Part shown: positions 1-7,932 of the stretch, piece by piece
Layout: every line of letters starts with the position of its first letter
Numbering within the stretch: the first letter of the stretch is position 1
Source: Janibacter corallicola NBRC 107790
GTDB lineage: Bacteria > Actinomycetota > Actinomycetes > Actinomycetales > Dermatophilaceae
Direction of reading: 5' to 3'
Length of the DNA: 64,000 nt
Assembly: GCF_001570965.1 (NCBI RefSeq)
Contig: NZ_BCSR01000005.1
Span: 58,363 to 122,362, forward strand
Program-made: the position numbers and the translations under genes
The notes under the pieces: generated by a model
Databases searched by the model: none
What the model saw: only the letters and a program-made list of their open reading frames with translations
What the model was told of the DNA's origin: nothing

Positions 1-560
1 CGATCGACCGCGGCAGCCGGGTCGTCGTCCTCGGGCTCAACGGCGCGGGCAAGACGACCCTGCTGCGGATGCTCGCCGGGGCGGACGCGCCCGACACCGG
101 CCGGGTGGAGCCGGGCCACGGGCTCAAGCTCGGCTACTACGCCCAGGAGCACGAGAACCTCGACGTCGACCGCACCGTCCTGGCCAACATGAAGTCCGCG
201 GCCCCCGATCTCGGGGAGACCGACGTGCGCAAGGTCCTCGGCTCCTTCCTCTTCAGCGGGGACGACGTCGACAAGCCCGCCGGGGTCCTCTCCGGCGGGG
301 AGAAGACCCGGCTCTCGCTCGCCCTGCTCGTCGTCTCCAGCGCCAACGTCCTGCTCCTCGACGAGCCGACGAACAACCTCGACCCGGCCAGCCGCGAGGA
401 GATCCTCGGGGCGCTCTCGACCTTCAAGGGCGCGGTCGTGCTCGTCACCCACGACGAGGGCGCCGTGGACGCCCTGGACCCCGAGCGGATCCTCCTGCTG
501 CCGGACGGCATCGAGGACTTCTGGAATGCGGACTACCGGGAGCTGATCACCCTCGCGTGA
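1..560 (+). CDS. ABC-F family ATPase, C-terminal part (5' end outside window)
   Basis: The visible 186 residues are one complete ATP-binding half: Walker A GLNGAGKTT at the very start, signature LSGGEKTRL near residue 96, Walker B VLLLDEPTNNLD near residue 116 and the switch histidine in LVTHDEGAV. The EPTNNLD form of Walker B and the absence of membrane segments are typical of the ABC-F group (Uup/EttA-like), soluble twin-ATPase proteins acting on ribosomes in translation or antibiotic protection. The frame is open to the left edge, so the first ATPase domain lies outside. Which ABC-F subtype it is cannot be told from this half. Confidence 0.85.
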   Translation, partial: IDRGSRVVVLGLNGAGKTTLLRMLAGADAPDTGRVEPGHGLKLGYYAQEHENLDVDRTVLANMKSAAPDLGETDVRKVLGSFLFSGDDVDKPAGVLSGGEKTRLSLALLVVSSANVLLLDEPTNNLDPASREEILGALSTFKGAVVLVTHDEGAVDALDPERILLLPDGIEDFWNADYRELITLA

Positions 561-587
561 CCCGTCGGGAGCCCACTCCCTGAGACA

Positions 588-631
588 GTCATAACAGCAA
601 GTTATGCAATGAATAACCAAGGCTGTAGCGT
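588..631 (+). promoter_or_regulatory. Promoter and candidate operator of the sulfite reductase gene
   Basis: A -10 box TAGCGT lies at 626-631, 7 nt before the GTG at 639. Just upstream is an AT-rich patch with CATAAC (590-595), GTTATG (601-606) and ATAAC (613-617): an inverted pair plus a direct repeat about 22 bp apart. This overlaps the expected -35 region, a suitable place for a repressor site. The regulator is unknown; a sulfur-responsive one is a guess from context. Confidence 0.5.
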
Positions 632-638
632 CATCCGC

Positions 639-2297
639 GTGACTGTGACGACCCGCCCCACCCGAACCAAGGCCACCGGCGCCTGGGCCGACGGTGACCG
701 AACCCCGCTCAACGACGTCGAGGTCCTCAAGCACGAGGACGACGCGCTCAACGTGCGCCAACGGATCCTCGACGTCTACTCGCAGCAGGGGTTCTCGTCG
801 ATCGCCCCGAGCGACCTCACCGGGCGCTTCCGCTGGATGGGTCTCTACACCCAGCGCAAGCCGGGCCTCGACGGCACCCACACCGGCGAGGATGACATCG
901 CCGACGAGCGGTTCATGATGCGCATCCGCACCGACGGCGGCAAGCTGAGCACCGACCAGGTGCGCGTCGTCGCCGGGATCAGCCGGGACTTCGCCCGGGG
1001 CACCGCCGACGTGACCAACCGGCAGAACATCCAGCTGCACAACGTGCGCATCGAGGACGTCCCGAGGATCTGGGAGCGCCTGGAGAGCGTCGGCATGATG
1101 ACCACGGAGGCCTGCGGCGACTGCCCCCGCGGGATGCTCTGCTCGCCGGTCGCCGGGATCGAGAGGGACGAGATCGTCGACGGCACCCGGGCGGTGGAGG
1201 AGATCCGCCGTCGGTGGATCGGGCAGCCGGAGTTCTCGAACCTGCCGCGCAAGTACAAGACGGCGGTCTCCGGCTCGCCACGCCACGACGTCGCCCACGA
1301 GATCAACGACATCTCCTTCGTCGGCGTGGTCCACCCCGAGCACGGGCCGGGCTTCGACGTCTGGGTCGGCGGCGGCCTGTCGGTCAAGCCGGTCCTCGCC
1401 CGGCGCCTCGGGGCCTGGGTGCCGCTGGAGGAGGTCCCGGAGGTCTGGCACGGGGTCACCTCGATCTTCCGTGACCACGGCTACCGCCGGCTGCGGAACA
1501 AGGCGCGGCTGAAGTTCCTCGTCCAGGACTGGGGGCCGGAGAGGTTCCGCGAGGTCCTCGAGACCGAGTACCTCGGTCGGCGCCTCGTCGACGGCCCGGA
1601 GCCGACCGTCCCCGAGGGCACCCGCCGGGACCACGTCGGGATCCACGAGCAGCACGACGGGAACGTCTGGGTCGGCGCGACGACGGTCGGCGGCCGGGTC
1701 GGGGCGGAGGGGCTATTCCGCGTCGCCGAGATCGCAGAGGAGGTCGGCAGCGCACGCGTACGGGTCACCCCGCACCAGAAGGTGCTCGTCCTCGACGTCC
1801 CGCCGGCGCGGGCCGAATCGGTGGCACGGCGGCTCGAGGAGGTCGACCTGCACGTCTTCCCGAGCGAGTGGCGACGCAACGTCCTGGCGTGCACCGGACT
1901 CGAGTACTGCAAGCTGGCGCTGACCGACACCAAGAACCGTGCCCGGTGGACCGTCGAGGAGCTGGAGAAGCGGCTGCCGGACATCGACATCCCCTTCAGC
2001 ATCCACGTCAACGGCTGCCCGAATGCCTGCGCGCGCAGCCAGGTCGGTGACGTCGGTCTCAAGGGGATGCTGGAGAAGCGAGCCGACGGCACCCACCAGG
2101 AGGTCTTCCAGGTGCTGCTCGGTGGCTCCCTGGCCGAGGACACCGCCCTGGCCCGGAAGGCCCGCAACCTCAAGGTGGCAGGGGATGACCTCCCTGACTA
2201 CATCGAGCGTCTCGCCCGGGCCTACCTCGACCAGCGCGCGGCCGGCGAGTCCTTCCACAGCTGGGCCCGGCGGGCGGACGAGGAGGACCTGCGATGA
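639..2297 (+). CDS. Ferredoxin-dependent nitrite/sulfite reductase, siroheme type
   Basis: Assimilatory reductase of about 552 residues that carries out a six-electron reduction, most likely sulfite to sulfide because the next gene is APS reductase. The siroheme and 4Fe-4S ligand motifs are present: CTGLEYC near residue 418 and NGCPNAC near residue 458. The two ferrite-reductase-like half domains appear in the usual order. I start it at GTG 639, because a -10 box ends 7 nt before it; an ATG at 609 is in frame but lies inside the putative operator. It overlaps the next gene by 4 bases, indicating coupling. Nitrite as substrate is not excluded. Confidence 0.9.
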   Translation: MTVTTRPTRTKATGAWADGDRTPLNDVEVLKHEDDALNVRQRILDVYSQQGFSSIAPSDLTGRFRWMGLYTQRKPGLDGTHTGEDDIADERFMMRIRTDGGKLSTDQVRVVAGISRDFARGTADVTNRQNIQLHNVRIEDVPRIWERLESVGMMTTEACGDCPRGMLCSPVAGIERDEIVDGTRAVEEIRRRWIGQPEFSNLPRKYKTAVSGSPRHDVAHEINDISFVGVVHPEHGPGFDVWVGGGLSVKPVLARRLGAWVPLEEVPEVWHGVTSIFRDHGYRRLRNKARLKFLVQDWGPERFREVLETEYLGRRLVDGPEPTVPEGTRRDHVGIHEQHDGNVWVGATTVGGRVGAEGLFRVAEIAEEVGSARVRVTPHQKVLVLDVPPARAESVARRLEEVDLHVFPSEWRRNVLACTGLEYCKLALTDTKNRARWTVEELEKRLPDIDIPFSIHVNGCPNACARSQVGDVGLKGMLEKRADGTHQEVFQVLLGGSLAEDTALARKARNLKVAGDDLPDYIERLARAYLDQRAAGESFHSWARRADEEDLR

Positions 2298-3031
2298 GCA
2301 CCGACGTCCACGACCGGCTGCAGGACCTCGCGGCCCGGGGCGAAGGGGACTTCGCCGCCACCGAGCGAGAGCTCGGGGAGACCTACGAAGGGCGGGTGGA
2401 GACCACCCGCCGCGTCCTGCGGTGGGCGGAGGAGGCCTTCGGGGAGGGCCTGACGACCGCCTCCTCGATGGGGGACGAGGTGCTCGTCCACCTCGTCGGG
2501 ACGACGCTGTCCGAGGCGGATGTCTGCTTCATCGACACGGGGTACCACTTCGCCGAGACCCTCGGCACCCGTGACGCCTTCGCGGCGATGCCCGCGCTGC
2601 GCATCCGCACGGTCACGCCGCTGCAGAGCGTCGAGGAGCAGGACGCGGAGTACGGTGCGCGGCTGCACGACCGGGAGCCCGACCAGTGCTGCGCCATGCG
2701 CAAGGTCGAGCCCCTGGAGCGGGCGCTCCGGGGGTACGACGCCTGGGTCACCGGCATGCGACGGGAGGACGCGCCCACGCGCACCGACATCTCCCTCGTC
2801 GGGTGGGACGCCCGCCGTGGGATGGTCAAGCTCAACCCGCTGGCCGCCTGGAGCCAGGAGGACGTGGAGCGTTTCGCGGCGGAGGAGGGGGTCCTCCTCA
2901 ACCCGCTGCGCCGGCTCGGCTTCGCCTCCATCGGGTGCGCCCCGTGCACCCGGGCCGTCGCGCCGGGTGAGGACGCGCGCGCGGGACGCTGGTCGGGCAC
3001 CGACAAGGTCGAGTGCGGTCTGCACACGTGA
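2294..3031 (+). CDS. cysH: Adenylyl-sulfate (APS) reductase, CysH family
   Basis: Reduces activated sulfate to sulfite, the step before the sulfite reductase upstream. The 245-residue protein has the PAPS-reductase fold and the four cysteines that bind a 4Fe-4S cluster in APS-using enzymes: a CC pair in DQCCAMRK (around residue 135) and CAPC near residue 217. The catalytic cysteine is in the C-terminal ECGLH motif. Enzymes using PAPS lack the cluster cysteines, so APS is the likely substrate. The ATG overlaps the previous stop (ATGA), and the gene is followed at once by a tiny coupled frame and cbiX. Confidence 0.9.
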   Translation: MSTDVHDRLQDLAARGEGDFAATERELGETYEGRVETTRRVLRWAEEAFGEGLTTASSMGDEVLVHLVGTTLSEADVCFIDTGYHFAETLGTRDAFAAMPALRIRTVTPLQSVEEQDAEYGARLHDREPDQCCAMRKVEPLERALRGYDAWVTGMRREDAPTRTDISLVGWDARRGMVKLNPLAAWSQEDVERFAAEEGVLLNPLRRLGFASIGCAPCTRAVAPGEDARAGRWSGTDKVECGLHT

Positions 3032-3099
3032 CTGCGGCGGCACCCGGCCCGGTCACCCTCGTCGCCGCGGCCCCGGCCGCCGCGCGGGTGGGCACATGA
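3028..3099 (+). pseudogene. 23-codon coupled frame resembling the N-terminus of uroporphyrinogen-III methyltransferase
   Basis: GTG at 3028 overlaps the cysH stop (GTGA), and the frame ends in a TGA that overlaps the ATG of the next gene (ATGA). The peptide contains PGPVTLVAAAPAAARVGT, which looks like the VTLVGAGPGDP start motif of SUMT/CobA enzymes with the key glycines changed. SUMT makes the siroheme precursor and is often found between cysH and a CbiX/SirB gene. I read it as a possible remnant left by an internal deletion that kept the coupling. The similarity is short and may be chance. Confidence 0.3.
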
Positions 3100-3764
3100 G
3101 CACGGTGCTGCTGGCCCACGGGTCCCCGGACCGACGGCATGCGGAGACGCTGGACCGGCTGCGCGCACGCGTCAGCGTGCGGATCGGGCCGACCCGGCTG
3201 GCCTTCCTCGAGCACGACCTGCCGCGCCCGGAGGCCGTCGCCGCGGATCTCTCCGGTCGGGTGGGGCTCGTCCCGCTGCTCGTCACGCCCGCCCACCACG
3301 CCCGCGTGGACCTGCCCGGGGCCGTGGCCCGGCTCGCCACCGGGGGAGCCGACGTGCGTCGGGCCCGGCCCCTCGGTGGGCACCGGCTCCTCCTGGAAGC
3401 GGTCGCGGAGCGTCTGCTCGGTGCCGGTCACCCCGTGGACACGCCGGCGCTCCTCGTCGCGGGGGGCAGCAGCTCCGGCCACGCCGCGTCCGGGTTGCGG
3501 GAGCTGGTCGAGACGCACGGCCCCGCCTCCTGGTCCAGCACGACCCTCTCGGCCCCCGAGCCGGGCCTCGCGGAGGGCCGGGTGGTCATCCCCTTCGTCC
3601 TCGCCGAAGGGGTCCTGCACGACCTGGTGGCACGGTTCGCCGCAAGGGCAGGGGCTCCCTTCGTCCCCGGCGGACTGGCGGACACCGAGTCGGTGACGGC
3701 GCTGGTCGGGCACCGGGCCGCCGAGGCGGGCTCGGCCCCCTTCGCCCTGCAGCCGGCCTGCTGA
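3096..3764 (+). CDS. CbiX/SirB-type sirohydrochlorin chelatase-like protein
   Basis: A 222-residue protein that begins MSTVLLAHGS and continues with LLVTPAHHARVDLP, the two histidine motifs that hold the metal in CbiX-like class II chelatases. These insert ferrous iron (siroheme) or cobalt (cobalamin) into sirohydrochlorin. Next to a siroheme enzyme, iron insertion for siroheme is the natural role. The sequence between the motifs is shorter than in bacilli and the C-terminal half is diverged, so function rests on fold and context. The start overlaps the preceding short frame. Confidence 0.75.
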   Translation: MSTVLLAHGSPDRRHAETLDRLRARVSVRIGPTRLAFLEHDLPRPEAVAADLSGRVGLVPLLVTPAHHARVDLPGAVARLATGGADVRRARPLGGHRLLLEAVAERLLGAGHPVDTPALLVAGGSSSGHAASGLRELVETHGPASWSSTTLSAPEPGLAEGRVVIPFVLAEGVLHDLVARFAARAGAPFVPGGLADTESVTALVGHRAAEAGSAPFALQPAC

Positions 3765-3779
3765 TCCCGCTCCGCGGGA
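3765..3779 (+). terminator. Short GC hairpin after the sulfate-assimilation genes
   Basis: TCCCGC and GCGGGA form a 6-bp stem with a TCC loop directly after the CbiX stop codon. There is no T tract, as usual in this genome. It may end the sulfate operon. Confidence 0.4.
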
Positions 3780-3832
3780 ACACCGCGCGCTCGGTCACGG
3801 TTGTCCTCCGCGAGAGGGAGAGGAGGACGTGC

Positions 3833-5719
3833 ATGTCGATGGGTGGTTCGCCGTGGGCGCTCATGCGCAGCATGAGCCAACGGGAAGCAGCCGACCGCGA
3901 CCCCCTGCCCAAGGGCACCGCGCGTCGGGTGCTCGGCCATGCCCGGCCCTACTCCCGGATCATCATCGGCTTCCTCGTCCTGACCGCTCTCGGGTCGGCG
4001 ACGGTCGTGGCCAGCCCGCTGCTGCTGCAGCGCCTCATCGACGACGGCGTCATCCCCGGGGACCGCTCGGTCGTCATCGTGCTGGCGCTGCTCGTCGCGC
4101 TCGTCGCCGTGGTCGAGGCCGCGAGCACCCTGACCCAGCGGTGGCTCTCGGCGAAGATCGGTGAGGGACTCATCCGCGACATGCGCGTCGAGGTCTTCGA
4201 GCACGTGCTCGACCAGCCGATCGCCTTCTTCACCCGGGCGCAGACCGGGGCGCTCGTCACGCGGCTGAACTCCGACGTCATCGGTGCCCAGCAGGCCTTC
4301 ACGACGGTGCTCTCCTCCGTGGTCAGCAACGTCATCTCGCTCGTGCTGATCATCGGAGCCATGGTCTCGCTGTCCTGGCAGCTCACCCTCGCCGCGCTCG
4401 CGCTCGTGCCGCTCTTCGTCCTCCCCGCGAAGTGGATGGGACGGCGGCTGGCGCGGCTGTCGGCCGAGCAGATGAACCTCAACGCCGACCTCGGCACCCA
4501 GATGACCGAGCGCTTCAACGTCGCGGGGGCACTGCTGGTGAAGATCTTCGGGCAGCCCGCCCGGGAGGTCGCCGAGTACGACACCCGGGCCACGCGGGTG
4601 CGCGACATCGGCGTGCAGATCGCGGTCAACCGCGGCGCCTTCTTCGTCATGCTCACCGCGCTCGCCTCCCTCGCCACGGCGATGGTCTACGGCGTCGGGG
4701 GACTGATGGCGGTCGGTGGCGGGCTCACCGTCGGCACCCTGCTCGCGCTGGCCGCGCTGCTCGCCCGGCTGTACGGCCCGCTCACCGCGATCTCGAACGT
4801 GCGCGTCGACGTCCTCACCGCGCTCGTCTCCTTCGCCCGGCTGTTCGAGGTGCTCGACCTCCGGTCGACGGTCACGGAGGCCCCGGACGCGGTGGACCTG
4901 CCCTCCGACGGGGCGCTCTCCGTCGAGCTCGAGGACGTCGTCTTCGGCTACCCGGGCGCCGACGAGATCTCCATCGCCTCGCTCGAGGCCCGCGCCACCG
5001 GTGACCGCAGCGGATCCGGCCCCGTCCTCGACGGGGTCACCCTCCGTGCCGAGCCCGGTCAGCTGGTGGCGCTCGTGGGCCCCAGCGGAGCCGGCAAGAC
5101 GACGATCACCTCGCTCGTCGCCCGGCTCTACGACCCGAGCAGCGGCACGGTGCGCGTCGGGGGCACGGACCTGCGCCACGCGACGAAGTCCTCTGTCGGG
5201 GAGACCATCGGCATGGTCACCCAGGAGGCGCACCTCTTCCACGACACCATCCGGGCCAACCTCGCCTACGCCCAGCCGGAGGCCACCGAGCAGGAGATGG
5301 TCGCGGCCCTGCAGGCTGCCCAGATCTGGCCCCTCGTGCAGTCCCTGCCCTCGGGCCTGGACACCGTCGTCGGCGACCGTGGCCACCGGCTCTCCGGCGG
5401 GGAGAAGCAGCGCTTCGCCATCGCCCGCCTGCTGCTGAAGTCGCCCTCGGTCATCGTGCTCGACGAGGCCACGGCGCACCTGGACAGCGAGTCCGAGGTC
5501 GCGGTCCAGGGGGCCCTGGACAGGGCCTTGGAGGGGCGCACGGCACTGGTCATCGCCCACCGGCTGTCCACGATCCGTGGCGCGGACCGGATCGTCGTCG
5601 TGGACGGGGGCCGGGTCCGGGAGAGCGGCACCCACGAGGAGCTGCTCGCCGCCGGTGGCACCTACGCCCACCTGTACCGGACCCAGTACGCCGACCAGGA
5701 GACCGTGGCCGGGGTGTGA
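3833..5719 (+). CDS. ABC exporter, fused membrane and ATPase domains
   Basis: A 628-residue half-transporter of the MsbA/MDR type. Residues about 40-330 hold six membrane segments. The ATPase domain has an A-loop region near YPG, Walker A GPSGAGKTT (near residue 420), signature LSGGEKQRF, Walker B VIVLDEATAHLD and the H-loop in IAHRLST. It would act as a homodimer or with a partner encoded elsewhere. The start has a good ribosome site, GAGAGGAGG, about 6 nt before ATG 3833; a second ATG is two codons on. Substrate is unknown. Confidence 0.85.
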   Translation: MSMGGSPWALMRSMSQREAADRDPLPKGTARRVLGHARPYSRIIIGFLVLTALGSATVVASPLLLQRLIDDGVIPGDRSVVIVLALLVALVAVVEAASTLTQRWLSAKIGEGLIRDMRVEVFEHVLDQPIAFFTRAQTGALVTRLNSDVIGAQQAFTTVLSSVVSNVISLVLIIGAMVSLSWQLTLAALALVPLFVLPAKWMGRRLARLSAEQMNLNADLGTQMTERFNVAGALLVKIFGQPAREVAEYDTRATRVRDIGVQIAVNRGAFFVMLTALASLATAMVYGVGGLMAVGGGLTVGTLLALAALLARLYGPLTAISNVRVDVLTALVSFARLFEVLDLRSTVTEAPDAVDLPSDGALSVELEDVVFGYPGADEISIASLEARATGDRSGSGPVLDGVTLRAEPGQLVALVGPSGAGKTTITSLVARLYDPSSGTVRVGGTDLRHATKSSVGETIGMVTQEAHLFHDTIRANLAYAQPEATEQEMVAALQAAQIWPLVQSLPSGLDTVVGDRGHRLSGGEKQRFAIARLLLKSPSVIVLDEATAHLDSESEVAVQGALDRALEGRTALVIAHRLSTIRGADRIVVVDGGRVRESGTHEELLAAGGTYAHLYRTQYADQETVAGV

Positions 5720-5755
5720 GCGCCGTGCCCGACGGGGCGGTGCCGGCGTGACGAC

Positions 5756-6544
5756 TCAGCCGTCCTCCTCGTCCCAGATGCGCACCTTCTTCGGCTTGGG
5801 GGGCCTCGCTGGTCGCTCGGAGCCGTCCTGCTCGCCGGCGACCTCCCGGCGCAGCGCGATGACGAAGAAGGTCCCGAGGCCGAGTGGGCCGAGCCACCAC
5901 TGGATGGCATACGCCAGGTGTGGGCCGGTGCCGGTGTCGGGTGCCTCCAGGGCCTTGGGGCGTGGGACGTCCGGGTCCTCGGACTGCAGCTCCAGGTACC
6001 CGCCGAGGACCGGCTCGCCGAGGCGGTCCGCGACGGTGGGCAGCCGGATGCTCGCGAGCTGGCCGGCCGGCATGTCCCGCTCCAGGCTCGGTTCGCCCTG
6101 GCGCAGCCAGCCGGTGACGGTCACCTCGCCCTCCGGGGCCGGAGGCACCGGGGGGATGACGTCGGCCCCCTTCGGGCTGTTGGGGACCCACCCCCGGTCG
6201 ACGACGAGGACCGACCCGTCATCGAGGCGAAGGGGGACGAGCACCTCGTAGCCGTAGGTCCCGTCGAGCGGGCGGTTGCGCACCATCTGGCGCTGCTCCG
6301 GCAGGTAGTGGCCGGTCGCCCGCACCCGGGTCCACTCCTTCGCGATCGGCATCGGGTCGGTGCCGAGGACCGTGCTCACGCCGACGGGGTCGGCCTCGTA
6401 GTGGGCCGTGACCCGGTCGGCATTGGCCGCCTTGTCCTCGTAGCGACCCCACTGCCACATCCCGAGCAGGACGCACGCGATGGACACGAGGACCAGTGCG
6501 GCGAGCCAGCCGAGCCATCTCACCGTCAGGAGTCGTCGCAGCAT
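5756..6544 (-). CDS. SURF1 family cytochrome oxidase assembly protein
   Basis: Membrane protein of about 262 residues with an N-terminal segment (LGWLAALVLVSIACVLLGMWQW) and a second near the C-terminus, enclosing an extracytoplasmic domain. The W-x-LGxWQ-type motif after the first helix and the NRGWVPN-like VVDRGWVPNS are SURF1 hallmarks. SURF1 helps insert heme a into cytochrome aa3 oxidase. I start at ATG 6544 because it overlaps the upstream gene stop (TGATG); a longer start at 6580 would only add an Arg-rich stretch. It ends a three-gene operon. Confidence 0.85.
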   Translation of the reverse strand: MLRRLLTVRWLGWLAALVLVSIACVLLGMWQWGRYEDKAANADRVTAHYEADPVGVSTVLGTDPMPIAKEWTRVRATGHYLPEQRQMVRNRPLDGTYGYEVLVPLRLDDGSVLVVDRGWVPNSPKGADVIPPVPPAPEGEVTVTGWLRQGEPSLERDMPAGQLASIRLPTVADRLGEPVLGGYLELQSEDPDVPRPKALEAPDTGTGPHLAYAIQWWLGPLGLGTFFVIALRREVAGEQDGSERPARPPKPKKVRIWDEEDG

Positions 6545-6765
6545 CAGCCGGCGTCGGGAGGGATCGCCTCGACCGCGCACGTGCGCACGGGGAAGCTGCG
6601 CTTGGCGAGGTACTCCTGCAGGAAGGACTCGTGCTCGTCACAGGCGAGCCAGACCTTCTGGCGGCTCTCGTCGTGGATCTTCGGGTTGCGCCACAGCACC
6701 GCCCGGGTGGCGGCGGCGCGGCATCCCTTGCGGCTGCAGACGAGGTCCTCGGCGGGGGCGGTCAT
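6544..6765 (-). CDS. Small actinobacterial protein with a Cys/His cluster
   Basis: A 73-residue protein with CSRKGC near residue 10 and CDEHE near residue 42, a spacing that suggests a small zinc site. No membrane segment. It is coupled by overlap at both ends (DUF3099 gene upstream, SURF1 downstream), so it belongs to the same operon. Small proteins of this kind are common next to SURF1 in actinobacteria, but I know no assigned function. Confidence 0.7.
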   Translation of the reverse strand: MTAPAEDLVCSRKGCRAAATRAVLWRNPKIHDESRQKVWLACDEHESFLQEYLAKRSFPVRTCAVEAIPPDAG

Positions 6766-7043
6766 CGGCCACTCTCCAGTCGGTGCTGCCGCGAGTCCAC
6801 GGGGGTGATGCCCTCGGCGGGGTCCGGGGGACGCACGGCGTTGACGATCACGACGGCGATGTACGGCAGCACGACCGCGAGGGCGACGCAGACCCAGCGC
6901 AGCCAGCCGTCGAAGAAGTAGGCACCGATGAAGCAGGCGGTGCGCAGACCCATCGTCGCCAGGTACTGGTACATCCGACGCCTCTGCTCATCACGGAGCG
7001 GAACCGGTGCGTCCGTGACCGAGGGAACGTGGGCGTGCTGCAC
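6762..7043 (-). CDS. DUF3099 domain membrane protein
   Basis: 93 residues with two membrane helices (about residues 32-45 and 49-68) and short cytoplasmic ends, matching the actinobacterial DUF3099 family. Function unknown. The start is GTG 7043, preceded after 6 nt by TAGGCT (7050-7055 on this strand), a leaderless arrangement. First gene of the DUF3099, small protein, SURF1 operon. Confidence 0.8.
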   Translation of the reverse strand: MQHAHVPSVTDAPVPLRDEQRRRMYQYLATMGLRTACFIGAYFFDGWLRWVCVALAVVLPYIAVVIVNAVRPPDPAEGITPVDSRQHRLESGR

Positions 7044-7122
7044 CTCTCCAGCCTACTCGCCACCACCCGGAGGGCCCGATCAGGTGACCCCCGGCGCCTC
7101 CCTGCTGCGTGGTCGGTTTCCG

Positions 7123-7148
7123 ACTACCGGGCGGTAGTGATCTAGCGT
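7123..7148 (+). promoter_or_regulatory. fabG-fabI promoter with a palindromic operator
   Basis: A perfect palindrome, ACTACCGGGCGGTAGT, spans 7123-7138, just 5 bp before a -10 box TAGCGT (7143-7148). A protein bound here would cover the -35 region. The size and symmetry fit a TetR-family repressor. The transcript would have a leader of about 45 nt with an AAGGAG ribosome site before fabG. Confidence 0.55.
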
Positions 7149-7198
7149 CGGGGGTGACGTGAGCCGGGACACACCGGACAGCAGAGTGAAGGAGTGCG

Positions 7199-7909
7199 AT
7201 GACGGGGCGACGGGTCATGGTCACGGGCGGCAACCGTGGCATCGGCGAGGCGATCGCGAGACGGCTCCAGGAGGACGGTCACTCGGTGGTCGTCACCTCC
7301 CGCTCCGGCGATCCGGTCGAGGGCCTGCGGGTGCTCGCCTGCGAGATCACCGACACCGACTCGGTGGACGCGGCCTTCACCGCGGCCAAGGAGGAGCTCG
7401 GGGGAGAGGTCGAGGTCCTCGTGGCCAATGCCGGTGTCACCCGCGACACGCTGCTCATGCGGATGAGCGACGAGGACTTCGCCACCGTCGTCGACACCAA
7501 CCTGCACGGCACCTTCCGCTGCGTGCGGCGGGCGACGACGTCCATGGTCCGTGGCCGGTTCGGGCGGATCATCATGCTCTCCAGCGTCGTCGGCCTCTAC
7601 GGCTCGCCGGGCCAGGCCAACTACGCCTCCTCCAAGGCCGCGCTCGTCGGCCTGGCCCGCTCGGTGACCCGCGAGCTCGGCGCGCGCGGCATCACCGCGA
7701 ACGTCGTCGCCCCCGGTTTCGTCGAGACGGACATGACCGGGGAGCTGGCCGAGAAGACCCGCAAGGAGTACCAGGCGGCGATCCCGGCGCGCCGTTTCGC
7801 CGACCCGAAGGAGATCGCCGGCGCCGTCTCCTTCCTCGCCTCCGACGACGGCGGCTACGTCTCCGGGGCGGTCCTCCCGGTCGACGGCGGCCTCGGCATG
7901 GGCCACTGA
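7199..7909 (+). CDS. fabG: 3-oxoacyl-[ACP] reductase
   Basis: NADPH-dependent reductase of the fatty acid elongation cycle, 236 residues. It is a short-chain dehydrogenase with the cofactor motif TGGNRGIGEA at the start, NAG at about residue 79 and the catalytic Ser-Tyr-Lys set in SSVVG and YASSK. The C-terminus has the GAVLPVDGG motif. It is followed after 23 nt by fabI, the same arrangement as mabA-inhA in mycobacteria. The ATG has a clear ribosome site (GAAGGAG). Confidence 0.93.
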   Translation: MTGRRVMVTGGNRGIGEAIARRLQEDGHSVVVTSRSGDPVEGLRVLACEITDTDSVDAAFTAAKEELGGEVEVLVANAGVTRDTLLMRMSDEDFATVVDTNLHGTFRCVRRATTSMVRGRFGRIIMLSSVVGLYGSPGQANYASSKAALVGLARSVTRELGARGITANVVAPGFVETDMTGELAEKTRKEYQAAIPARRFADPKEIAGAVSFLASDDGGYVSGAVLPVDGGLGMGH

Positions 7910-7932
7910 CGACACAGAACGAAAGGCAGCAC

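Noticed and set aside
609..638. ATG at 609 as start of the sulfite reductase
   Set aside because: It overlaps the repeat-bearing operator and lies upstream of the -10 box that fits GTG 639.
3428..5671. A 747-codon minus-strand frame
   Set aside because: It is fully antisense to the CbiX-like and ABC exporter genes, which have clear domain motifs; the frame has none.
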